A stretch of 21,652 bases of DNA from a virus: positions 1 to 21,652 of the IMG/VR virus record IMGVR_UViG_3300027872_000027; one strand, 5' to 3'. The translations under genes were made by a program, and so were the position numbers. This document shows, piece after piece, positions 6,277 through 14,489 of this stretch. The notes below the pieces were generated by a model, which saw nothing but the letters and a program-made list of their open reading frames with translations, was not told the DNA's origin and did no database searches. Position 1 is the first letter of the stretch, and each line of letters opens with the position of its first letter.

Positions 6277-7500
6277 TTGGCCCGCAACGTATCCAACTGG
6301 CTACAAGGATACATCGAGTACACGAAGCACTTAGAAGCTCCAGATATCTTCCACCTTTGGACTGCCATAGGTACAATCGCCGGAGCGCTACAAGGCAAGG
6401 TCTGGATAGATCAAGGCTACTTCAAATGGAAGCCTAACTTCTTTGTCATCTTCGTTGCCCCACCGGGGGTTGTAAGTAAATCCACAACTCTCGGCGTGGG
6501 CATGGAGATGCTTCGCAAGGTCGATGGAATCCATTTCGGCCCTGAGTCCGCTTCGTGGCAAGCGGTTACGGATGCGTTTATCGAAGCAACTGTCACAGTA
6601 GAAAAGGTCGGACAAATGTCCGCTCTAACAATTGAAGCCTCGGAACTTGGCACCTTCCTAGACCCACGCAACAGAGAGATGATCGACGTTCTCTGTCGCC
6701 TCTGGGATGGACGCGAAGTCCCTTGGCATAGGAGAATACGGAGTGAAGGTGTCAGCGAAATCCCCAACCCCTGGATCAACTTTCTTGGATGTACTACTCC
6801 GGGCTGGATTGAAGAAAACTTCCCTGAGTACGCGATTAGGGGTGGCTTTACGAGTCGCACGGTTTTTGTTTATGCCGAGCGGAAACGACAATTTGTTGCT
6901 TATCCGAAGCTCCGCATGGACGTTGCTGGCGACGAATTCCGACGACTTCGCGTACATCTCATCAACGACCTTAAAACAATCGCCAAAGTTACAGGTGAAT
7001 ATATACTCACAGAATCTGCAACCACCTGGGGTATAGAATGGTACGAGAAGCACTGGACAGAAGAGAAAGGCGACATAGATATGGAACTCTACGGTGGATA
7101 CATCGCCCGAAAGCAGACCCATATCCACAAGGTCGCTATGGTTCTTGCGGCGGCTCGGCACTCGGACTTAATAATAACGGATGAGAACTTGCAAGCGGCG
7201 GAAAAACTTGTCACGAGCCTAGAGCTTTCCTTGCCGAAAGTGTTCTCGCAGATCATGGACTCAAAGGATGCGCAAAATACGGCGACCGTGATTCGTATAG
7301 TACAAGCTTGTCCCAGCGGAATAAAGCGTCGTACCTTGTGGCGGAAGCTCATCACCTACATGTCACAAGACGAGTTCAAGCATTCTGTCATGGGAGCAGT
7401 AGCTGCAGACTTTATTGCAGAATACTCAGTCGGAGATGAGATCTTCTACAAGCCTATTGTTGAGGAGCGCCCTCAGGAAAAGCCTCCTCCAGGTCCTTGA
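6277..7500 (+). CDS. DUF3987-like phage replicative ATPase
   Basis: A 407-residue P-loop ATPase-like protein related to DUF3987/primase-helicase-type proteins of phages and plasmids. The N-terminus (WLQGYIEYTKHLEAPDIFHLW) fits the family's opening. A Walker A-like loop APPGVVSKSTT (61-71) has Ser instead of Gly before the Lys. ALTIEASELGTFL (116-128) is a Walker B/sensor-like strand. GGFTSRTVFVYAERK (189-203) carries the conserved arginine of the family. It probably acts in replication initiation or as a helicase. The start must be the TTG at 6277: an in-frame stop at 6265-6267 blocks extension and the next ATG is about 75 codons on, past the Walker loop. The C-terminal tail is proline-rich and overlaps the convergent virion gene by 47 bases. 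Confidence 0.7.
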   Translation: MARNVSNWLQGYIEYTKHLEAPDIFHLWTAIGTIAGALQGKVWIDQGYFKWKPNFFVIFVAPPGVVSKSTTLGVGMEMLRKVDGIHFGPESASWQAVTDAFIEATVTVEKVGQMSALTIEASELGTFLDPRNREMIDVLCRLWDGREVPWHRRIRSEGVSEIPNPWINFLGCTTPGWIEENFPEYAIRGGFTSRTVFVYAERKRQFVAYPKLRMDVAGDEFRRLRVHLINDLKTIAKVTGEYILTESATTWGIEWYEKHWTEEKGDIDMELYGGYIARKQTHIHKVAMVLAAARHSDLIITDENLQAAEKLVTSLELSLPKVFSQIMDSKDAQNTATVIRIVQACPSGIKRRTLWRKLITYMSQDEFKHSVMGAVAADFIAEYSVGDEIFYKPIVEERPQEKPPPGP

Positions 7501-10500
7501 ACAATCCTCTAAACGCCTTCTCGCTTGGCACGCCAATCTCGCGTAGGTGCCCGCGACGGAACCGTTCACGAACGCTCTGCTTAAGTTTCTTCGAGTCGAT
7601 GCGCAGTCCCGCCGCGGGCGCTTCCTTATTAAACTTTCGCAGACGCTTCAGAGCCATTTCCAGCCCTTCCTTATCTTCCTGGATTATTGCCCAAGCATAG
7701 TTCTCCATCACGGCAGTGTGCCTTGCAACCCAGTACCGTTTCAGTTCTTCTTGACTATGCCGAAGTTCAAACCTCTGATTCACCCGCGTCGTTGCAAAGC
7801 TGAAGAACTGTGCGACGTTCTCCATTCGCTGCTCGATATCCAGCGGATTAAACTTCACTACAGCGCCGCCGCCACGGAAGTTTTCTTCCTCCCTATGCTG
7901 CCGTCGTATCGACTTACTTATTCCCTGCATCGATGTAGGCAGCGCACGCTCCCAGACTTTCCAGGTATCTGGATCATCGCTGTCGAGAGCCTTGATAATA
8001 TTAAACCCCACTCCCATAACTGGCCCTAAAACCTCAGCCATTGTCCGACCAAGTTTCGCGTTCGGATCTCTCTCCTCTCCCAAGAGTGCTTCCGTTCCAG
8101 GAATGAATCTACCGGCTGATAGGCTCCCAGATATGTCTACATTCGGCACTGGTACACCAAGCAGTCCTAGCAAATGCAGTGGTCCGAGACCATAATTCCT
8201 GGACAGTCCATGCATTATGAGGTCTGGTCTATCTGTAAGCGTACTAACGAAGTCGCGTAGATCTTCACGCAACGTAACCTGTGGGTCTTTCAGACCTAGA
8301 AGCTCCTTAGCTTCCGTACCGCCAAAGTCCAAGATATCAAAGATGTTCTCAGCAAATGGAAGTCCTTGCAGTCCAGCCGCAAGCAATAACATCACCCAAA
8401 CCCTCGCGGCTGGGCCCTTGCCTTCTCCGCCATAAGCCATAAAACTTAAGTGCTGCATGAATTGCCAGAACAAGAACAGAACGCTCTTCTTTCCGCGCAT
8501 GAATGCTGGTCTGTTCCACTTCGAGTACTCAAACATCGTGGCCTGGACAGCCTTTCGTGCTGCCTTATACGCGGCTTCCTGATCGTTCGGATTCTTCTTT
8601 AGTGCCAACTCTCTTGCAGCAATGAACGTAACCTCACGATTGAACTTCTCTGCGTGCTTAAACAAGAAGCTTCCGTAGAAAGCAATATCGTTTGTTAGCT
8701 TAACCTTGCGATCTGTCGGCATCAGCCGTTGTAAGTAATCGCTCTCACCCAACCCTGCCATCGACGTCGCATAGGATTGATCAAGGATACCTTCGGCTAT
8801 ACCTCGCTGCAAGTGTGCGTCTGTCTCATTGTCAAAGACAAGTTTGCCTGTTCGCCACTTGACAACATCACGCATACTCCGTAAGAGTGCAGCTGTCGCC
8901 GTAGCGTCTCCATAGTGATGAGCCAGGAATGGATATGCAACCATCGGAACCTGTGTCAGATTGACAACAGCCGACTTGACATTGAACCCGAGATAAAACA
9001 GGAATCCCCACGAGCGGGCCGTAGCCCAATCATTCTCGGGATTCATGATGTATCTAAAGTGATCGTTGAAGTAATTCTGTACGATGCCCGCCGTAGTTGC
9101 TTGTTGTTCTGCTTGCGTAGACCCACGCACCGCCGAGCGCATTTGGTCCTGCGCAATAGCCATATCTTCACCGAACTCAATTCGAGCTACGTGGTGAGAC
9201 GCGTTCATCATGTATGTGGCAAAGACACGCAGCGCGTCAGTGCTATATCCTTCGATACCCTTGTGTCTTGTTAGGTGCCGAAGGAAAGCTTTGCCGGGGC
9301 TGTATCGAAAGAAAAGTTCCTTTAGCGCAGTCTTCTGCTCATCCGAAAGCGGAGCTAGCCTAGTCTCCAGTGCGTCGAATAGCGCAGGCGGCATGCCTAA
9401 GTAGGCATACTCTTCGTTAGATACATATCCTTCAAAGAGCTTGAACCTGTTCTGATCCTTAAACTGTGCAGCCAGTTGCGGACGGCGAGCCGCGCGAGAG
9501 TCTTGCGTATCAAAGGTCTCATAGCTAACCACTTCGCCAAGCACAGACTTGCCTTCCTTAGTTACCCTTGGGCCTTTGAACTTTCTGCCGTTATAAGTAA
9601 TGTCCCTTGTAGCCCGCACAATGCTCGCGTACTGCCCGAAGCGCATCCTTGGAAAGTAATTCCTATCACGAAGATGCGCCATCTCATTTTCAATTTGAGA
9701 GAGCTTTGCTCCAAGCTTAAAGTGTTCAAGTGTTGGACTGGCCGCAATAGATTCCATGAATGCCTTGCGGCCCGCTTTGGATTTATCTTTCTCCCATAGC
9801 GTGAGTAATTCTTCTGCTCTCTGCTTTGGATCAGTAGACTTTCTTGCCGCCTCACGAAATGCTGCTTTTTCAAGTCCTCTTTGTACGAGGTTCAGTGTCT
9901 CATCGAAAGCCTTCCCTACCTTCTTGAACATCTCGAATACTGTCTTCGACGCACCAAGCTTTCGCATGAGAACTATTTCTTCTTCTTGTGTCAACTTCCG
10001 TTCTAGAACATCGCTCTGCTCCATGGCTTCTAACACCGCTTGTGACAGTACCTGCTGTTCCTTTGCAGGTAGAAGCGTCCACTCATGTGCCAGCTTATCC
10101 GGACCACGTATTAGTGTTCCCACTCGAGCAGACCATAGCTGAACTGTCTCGATATATGCACTCGATCCGAGAATGGGCCGCACCTCTGACAGCTGCAATG
10201 GCGTCAGCACCTTGGTCAAGAACTTTGTGCCCCAGACCTTCAAGAGTGATTCAGCTGGAGGCAGTATCGCGTCGATATTTTCTTGTCCAGCTACTCGCAT
10301 GAATGCATCATTCGACAGATGGCTGATTAACCCGCCCCTATTCCGTCCCGGAATCTGCCCCGATAAAAACCGCGACACATCACGCAGCATAAATCTAAGA
10401 TCACCATCCGTGAATTTCATCCTAGGTGCGATCTTTCTAAGAGCCCGTCGAAGGGCTGCAATTACTCTAGCTAACAGGGTCTGGTCTGTGCCGTTCTCTG

Positions 10501-12802
10501 CTATCTCGGCTATGAACTCTTCAGCAAATCTTAACGCTTCACTTTGATCACGTGGTACACCGAACTTAGACTGGATTTCCTGTCCGCGCGTACGATATAC
10601 TGTTTCCAAAAGACTGCGCAGCTCCTGTGGAGAAAAGAATGCGCGCAGACCTTGATGCCCTAACACTTCGTGGGCAAATGTCTGCACTACATCACGTGCG
10701 TCTGCATGCCTGTCAGCAAATATGTAAATACGTCCAGGCTCATCTAAGAAGAACGCACCCTTCGCCTTGCCTTGCACTGCACGCTTGCGTGGTGAGTCTT
10801 TTGGAAATAAGTTCGTGTCCTTTGAGTCAGCGACAATAACTTCCGGACCGGCAGTCAAATTGCTCGCCAATGCACGAACTATTTGTGTCACCTCGTCGAC
10901 GCTCATCTCTTTGGCGCCGCGTGGAGCTTCCGTACGCTCCCGCACGACACGCTCGTCTTGTGTTTCTAGCTCCGTTACTTGTTCGGCTGTGAGCTTTTTG
11001 TCTGGGACAACCTCTGCGCCTTCGCGTTTTGCGACAAGTTCTCGTCTAAAGGTCTCGTCTTCATCCGCGAGGGAACGGCGAGTTCTTTCTTCTTCGAGCT
11101 GGTCAAGGATTGCAGATTCCGCAGTCGTAAGTCTCGAATCCGGTCGAATGCTTCTTTTCGCAGCTTCCTCCGCATTAAACGTAGGTAACTGTTTTTCGGC
11201 ATCTCGTATCTCCTGAGTGATCTGCTGCGTCAGTGGGTTGGGTAATCCCATGCGCTCGCTCAGCGCTTCGATACGTTTGTTGAGCGCTACGATACGCTTC
11301 TGTGCTGCCTTTGTTAGCTGCCCATCAGCCTTCCGCCGCAGCTCAGGAGCCAAGAATATATCATCCCTCATTTGTACGAGTGTCTGAATTACCGGCGGCA
11401 ACTGACGCTGTGCTTCTCCCGATACGGGTATCTCGTGAGTGTCCGTGATGACCGCAGTTCCACGTGCGTCGTCAATTTGGACAATCGCTTGCTGCATTGG
11501 TGTGCGTTGCAGCTCTGGCGTCTGTCGGATCGCGTTTGCGGCAACCGTCTGTGTATCGGGGTCGTTCGGGAACGCAATCCCGTCGTCCGTAAACACCATC
11601 GCGACTGGCAAATCTTGTCGCGGTTCACGCCCTAGTGCCTGCGCTACACCTTCCGCTACAGCAGTGCCTGTGCGCGGTGTGTCTAGTGATACTGGATAGC
11701 TAGCTGTTTCCACACCAGGTGGCAATACAACACCCTCTGGCGTAACACGTAGCGCGGGTGCAGGAAGTAGTTTCGGTCCATCATTTAAGGCCGTAGGATT
11801 GGCCGCTTCCTCGCCAGTAGTCAACTCTTCTTCGGTGGCCGCTCGCATCTGACCAGACGGACGAGCAACTGCTGCCGGGATACCTAACAACCCGAATGCT
11901 GCCGCGCCACCAGCCGCATTCAGCAGTTGGCTCTTTTCTTCTGGAGACAGCTCACCCTCAAATTGTTGGATGCTACGATCGAGTGAGATATTTATTATCT
12001 CTTGAGCAACTTCTGTCGGAACCTCATAGGCTATCAATGTTCCGACATTACCAACGGCTCGTCGTATGAATCCACGCTCGACAAGCTGTCCAGCGATCTT
12101 TGTCTGCACTGCTTCACCGAGCTTAATCCCCTTTAACAAACCAAGCCTTCTTGCCAGCACTGTGATCGGAACGAAGTCCAGCGCGCCCTTGCCAAGTCCA
12201 CTTCCGACAACTCTTAGGTCTAATGGATCAGCTCCTGCTTCAGTAGCAATCTGAGCGCTTTCACCAGTCTGTAGGCCGACATCCGACAAGAACGCCGCTA
12301 TAGTACCAGTGGCTTGTTTTCGTGCTGCTAGTTCTGCAGCAGCTTTTGCTCCGCCTGCCTTGAGTGCGCCCCGTCCAGCAAAACCAGCGATCTTCGCAGC
12401 CGTTAAGCCTGGGATCGCAATACTTGCAAGCAGTGGAGCATTTTCAATAATGCTCTCAAGCGCGAAGATGCCAGTATCCACTGGACCTTTTATATCTTCG
12501 ACACGGGGCACTCTTCGTGTAATTGCTCCAGCTTCTTCTGATAGCTCAGCCGCGCGATTGTAAAATCCTTGTGCTGCCTCGTCGTAACCAAAAACATCTG
12601 CGACTAGCCCGCCCACCGCCGTGAAATCAGACTGAACAGTCTTCAGCCCGCGCTTGAACGGAGCACCAAAGAACCCCGGTTCCGGTTCAGGTTCCGGTCC
12701 GCCCAACGCATTTAGCGATACACGGACGCGTCCATCAGGCAGGCGCTGTGGAGGTATAGGATCTCTTTCTGCTAGAAACTCTTCTAGGGAAACTAATGGC
12801 AT
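7454..12802 (-). CDS. Giant PLxRFG-type internal virion/ejection protein with HEXXXH peptidase-like motif
   Basis: A 1782-residue protein, the largest gene here and the last of the virion operon. The motif FPRMRFGQY (1050-1058) matches the PLxRFG signature of giant phage proteins that are packaged and probably injected with the DNA. Hydrophobic stretches occur at about 112-150, 250-312, 1264-1298 and 1466-1492, fitting an ejectosome component that meets the cell envelope. HEVLGH (711-716), with an acidic helix EEFIAEIAE (761-769) downstream, suggests an embedded zinc metallopeptidase-like domain. A PEPEPEPG tract is at 36-43. Residues about 320-640 are low-complexity and charged, probably coiled or disordered; the last about 130 residues are basic. 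The ATG joins the upstream stop as TAATG, with GGA 7 bases upstream. Structural role is likely; peptidase activity is inferred. Confidence 0.75.
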   Translation of the reverse strand: MPLVSLEEFLAERDPIPPQRLPDGRVRVSLNALGGPEPEPEPGFFGAPFKRGLKTVQSDFTAVGGLVADVFGYDEAAQGFYNRAAELSEEAGAITRRVPRVEDIKGPVDTGIFALESIIENAPLLASIAIPGLTAAKIAGFAGRGALKAGGAKAAAELAARKQATGTIAAFLSDVGLQTGESAQIATEAGADPLDLRVVGSGLGKGALDFVPITVLARRLGLLKGIKLGEAVQTKIAGQLVERGFIRRAVGNVGTLIAYEVPTEVAQEIINISLDRSIQQFEGELSPEEKSQLLNAAGGAAAFGLLGIPAAVARPSGQMRAATEEELTTGEEAANPTALNDGPKLLPAPALRVTPEGVVLPPGVETASYPVSLDTPRTGTAVAEGVAQALGREPRQDLPVAMVFTDDGIAFPNDPDTQTVAANAIRQTPELQRTPMQQAIVQIDDARGTAVITDTHEIPVSGEAQRQLPPVIQTLVQMRDDIFLAPELRRKADGQLTKAAQKRIVALNKRIEALSERMGLPNPLTQQITQEIRDAEKQLPTFNAEEAAKRSIRPDSRLTTAESAILDQLEEERTRRSLADEDETFRRELVAKREGAEVVPDKKLTAEQVTELETQDERVVRERTEAPRGAKEMSVDEVTQIVRALASNLTAGPEVIVADSKDTNLFPKDSPRKRAVQGKAKGAFFLDEPGRIYIFADRHADARDVVQTFAHEVLGHQGLRAFFSPQELRSLLETVYRTRGQEIQSKFGVPRDQSEALRFAEEFIAEIAENGTDQTLLARVIAALRRALRKIAPRMKFTDGDLRFMLRDVSRFLSGQIPGRNRGGLISHLSNDAFMRVAGQENIDAILPPAESLLKVWGTKFLTKVLTPLQLSEVRPILGSSAYIETVQLWSARVGTLIRGPDKLAHEWTLLPAKEQQVLSQAVLEAMEQSDVLERKLTQEEEIVLMRKLGASKTVFEMFKKVGKAFDETLNLVQRGLEKAAFREAARKSTDPKQRAEELLTLWEKDKSKAGRKAFMESIAASPTLEHFKLGAKLSQIENEMAHLRDRNYFPRMRFGQYASIVRATRDITYNGRKFKGPRVTKEGKSVLGEVVSYETFDTQDSRAARRPQLAAQFKDQNRFKLFEGYVSNEEYAYLGMPPALFDALETRLAPLSDEQKTALKELFFRYSPGKAFLRHLTRHKGIEGYSTDALRVFATYMMNASHHVARIEFGEDMAIAQDQMRSAVRGSTQAEQQATTAGIVQNYFNDHFRYIMNPENDWATARSWGFLFYLGFNVKSAVVNLTQVPMVAYPFLAHHYGDATATAALLRSMRDVVKWRTGKLVFDNETDAHLQRGIAEGILDQSYATSMAGLGESDYLQRLMPTDRKVKLTNDIAFYGSFLFKHAEKFNREVTFIAARELALKKNPNDQEAAYKAARKAVQATMFEYSKWNRPAFMRGKKSVLFLFWQFMQHLSFMAYGGEGKGPAARVWVMLLLAAGLQGLPFAENIFDILDFGGTEAKELLGLKDPQVTLREDLRDFVSTLTDRPDLIMHGLSRNYGLGPLHLLGLLGVPVPNVDISGSLSAGRFIPGTEALLGEERDPNAKLGRTMAEVLGPVMGVGFNIIKALDSDDPDTWKVWERALPTSMQGISKSIRRQHREEENFRGGGAVVKFNPLDIEQRMENVAQFFSFATTRVNQRFELRHSQEELKRYWVARHTAVMENYAWAIIQEDKEGLEMALKRLRKFNKEAPAAGLRIDSKKLKQSVRERFRRGHLREIGVPSEKAFRGLFKDLEEAFPEGAPQQ

Positions 12803-13866
12803 TAGAAGATCCTATTGCCGCCGCGGACTTGTGGTTCATCTAGTCGTAATTGTAGACGTTGTGACTTAGTCACACGAGTAGCGCGAAGTGCCAGACGTAC
12901 ATTTACCTTCTCGTCACCGGAGAGCATGCCAGAGAAGTCTTCAAGTAAACTTATCAATCGTTCTTGACTTAAAGCACGCAGCTGTGCTTTATCAGACGCA
13001 AGCTCGCGTGCTTCTTCAACCCTATCCAAGATAGTAGCATCATCTAGGTTCTCAAATCCAGGAACTCTACGCTGCCGATTAACCGAGAAGCTTTGCTCGC
13101 CTTCTGCCTCAAGCAGACTAGCGGGCACGACGTTACCTGTCCGACGTTTGTCTCGCTTAGACGCTGGCTTACTTGCATCTGGATCAGCTGCATCTGGATC
13201 GGCTACATCTGGTATCGGAATACCAAGGATCTTCATTTGTTCCTCGGTCAGATCAACGGTGTTACCTGGACCGACCCCTTGCCTTGCGAGTTCAATTAGC
13301 GTGAATTCTTCTTGCGCTTTCTTGAATATCTCCTGCGTATTCGCGTCTGGGTTGATCGCTAACGCTTCTGTCATTCTTTGAGTAAAGATGCCCTCAAGAG
13401 TAGGAGGTGGCGTTGGTACACCGAGCGCGTCTGTCTGAGCATTCGCCAGTCCTGTTTGTGCTTGAGTCAGAGCTATATCGCTTGGTGATTGCGGTCTTGG
13501 CTGACCTTCTTGCTCGACTCGCTGTCCAAGAATCTCATTCCTCCTAGCACCTTGTGAGGTCACAGCCTGTCCTGCAGCTATCTCAGCATCTTGTGCTTGC
13601 ACAGTTCTTCCTTCCTCGCGCTTCCCAGCACGCTGTGCGTCCACACCTTTCTCCAGCCCGCCTCTAAATCCCAGTGCGCCAACACCGCTCACAAGAGCCT
13701 TATTCAAATCTGTCTGCCCTTCGCGTTTGGGACCGGTAATCCCCGCAACTAACACGAGTGCCGTCGCAAGATTTTCAGGCTTTGTGAGAAACTCCTTCCA
13801 TTTGTTAACGTTTTCGTCTTCTGGAGGGCCAGCTATGACGCGCCCGACATTTTCTTCGTGTGCCAT
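12802..13866 (-). CDS. Probable internal virion protein, unknown family
   Basis: A 354-residue hydrophilic protein between two virion-type genes, joined to both by TAATG overlaps. A short hydrophobic patch (NLATALVLVAGITG, 32-45) is followed by a long Gln/Ala/Glu-rich region (about 75-200) that looks helical. Then comes an Asp-Pro repeat (VADPDAADPDAS) encoded by a 15-bp tandem repeat, and a basic stretch (KRDKRR). The last about 90 residues look helical and charged. No family is recognised. Position just upstream of the giant PLxRFG protein suggests an ejected or internal core protein; this is inference. Confidence 0.6.
   Translation of the reverse strand: MAHEENVGRVIAGPPEDENVNKWKEFLTKPENLATALVLVAGITGPKREGQTDLNKALVSGVGALGFRGGLEKGVDAQRAGKREEGRTVQAQDAEIAAGQAVTSQGARRNEILGQRVEQEGQPRPQSPSDIALTQAQTGLANAQTDALGVPTPPPTLEGIFTQRMTEALAINPDANTQEIFKKAQEEFTLIELARQGVGPGNTVDLTEEQMKILGIPIPDVADPDAADPDASKPASKRDKRRTGNVVPASLLEAEGEQSFSVNRQRRVPGFENLDDATILDRVEEARELASDKAQLRALSQERLISLLEDFSGMLSGDEKVNVRLALRATRVTKSQRLQLRLDEPQVRGGNRIF
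13175..13219 (+). repeat. 15-bp tandem repeat, about 2.5 copies, inside a virion gene
   Basis: Units at 13175-13189 and 13190-13204 differ by one base; the third (from 13205) matches only its first part. On the - strand it encodes the DPDAADPDAS stretch, a likely flexible acidic linker. The unit is five codons long, so copy changes keep the frame. Confidence 0.7.
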
Positions 13867-14477
13867 TATCGCAACCTCGGAATCTGTGCTAGTAATTGTC
13901 CTATAGCCGGAGCTTGTGGAAGCTGAAAGCCAGGAACAACACTACCTAAACCTCCGCCCGCAACAGGAGCAGGACGAGTTCCCCCATCTCCCTGCTGCTG
14001 ATTAAGTCCCAGCAAATTCGCTACGGCAGCGAGAGCTTCTGGTGAAGCTGCAAGGATTTCTCCGATGGACTTCTGCGGCGCTGCTGGTGGCGTGGCTGCC
14101 CCCTGTCTACTTACGGGCGGACCGACAGGCCCACTTCCTGCTCTACTTATCGGAGGCCCTACTGGCTGTGCTGGCTCCAACGGAACTACTGGCGGTGGCC
14201 CCTGTGCAGCGAGAATCTGTGCGGCCTGATCTATCACAGCTGACTGTGCCCCCAGATCAATGCCTGGAACGCCAGCATCTGCTACTGTCTCTTGAGGACC
14301 TGACGTTTGCGGGATAAATTGCTCAAACTCTCCTGCACCACCAGCTTGCTGCCTAGCTCCAGGAAGCTGCCCACCAATCGTGTTTGTCGGTGCATCTGGC
14401 GCGAACGCAGAACTGGCTGCAGAACTAGCTGCCGCCGTAAGCACCGCAATGATAAAATCGTCAATTCCAAATGCCAT
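13866..14477 (-). CDS. Pro/Gly/Gln-rich virion protein with an N-terminal hydrophobic segment
   Basis: A 203-residue protein. Residues about 5-27 form a hydrophobic, Ala/Ser-rich helix (DDFIIAVLTAAASSAASSAF), a possible membrane segment. The rest is low-complexity, rich in Pro, Gly, Ala and Gln, with a repeated GPP(I/V)SR motif near the middle, and is probably disordered. No family is recognised. A clean AGGAG site 6 bases before the ATG supports the start, and the stop overlaps the next start as TAATG. Neighbours on both sides look like internal virion proteins, so a small ejected or membrane-active component is plausible but unproven. Confidence 0.6.
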   Translation of the reverse strand: MAFGIDDFIIAVLTAAASSAASSAFAPDAPTNTIGGQLPGARQQAGGAGEFEQFIPQTSGPQETVADAGVPGIDLGAQSAVIDQAAQILAAQGPPPVVPLEPAQPVGPPISRAGSGPVGPPVSRQGAATPPAAPQKSIGEILAASPEALAAVANLLGLNQQQGDGGTRPAPVAGGGLGSVVPGFQLPQAPAIGQLLAQIPRLR

Positions 14478-14483
14478 GATTAT

Positions 14484-14489
14484 CTCCTA
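14484..14489 (-). promoter_or_regulatory. TAGGAG: stop codon merged with ribosome binding site
   Basis: The TAG stop of the 570-residue gene (14489-14487) forms part of TAGGAG, 6 bases before the ATG at 14477 on the - strand. Confidence 0.6.

Noticed and set aside
7400-7560. Bidirectional terminator between the convergent operons
   Set aside because: No GC-rich hairpin followed by a T-run was found by eye; the whole stretch is coding on one or both strands.
10767-11216. 149-codon Ser/Arg-rich + strand frame antisense to the giant virion gene
   Set aside because: Low-complexity composition with no motif and no ribosome binding site that I could find; the - strand gene accounts for the region.
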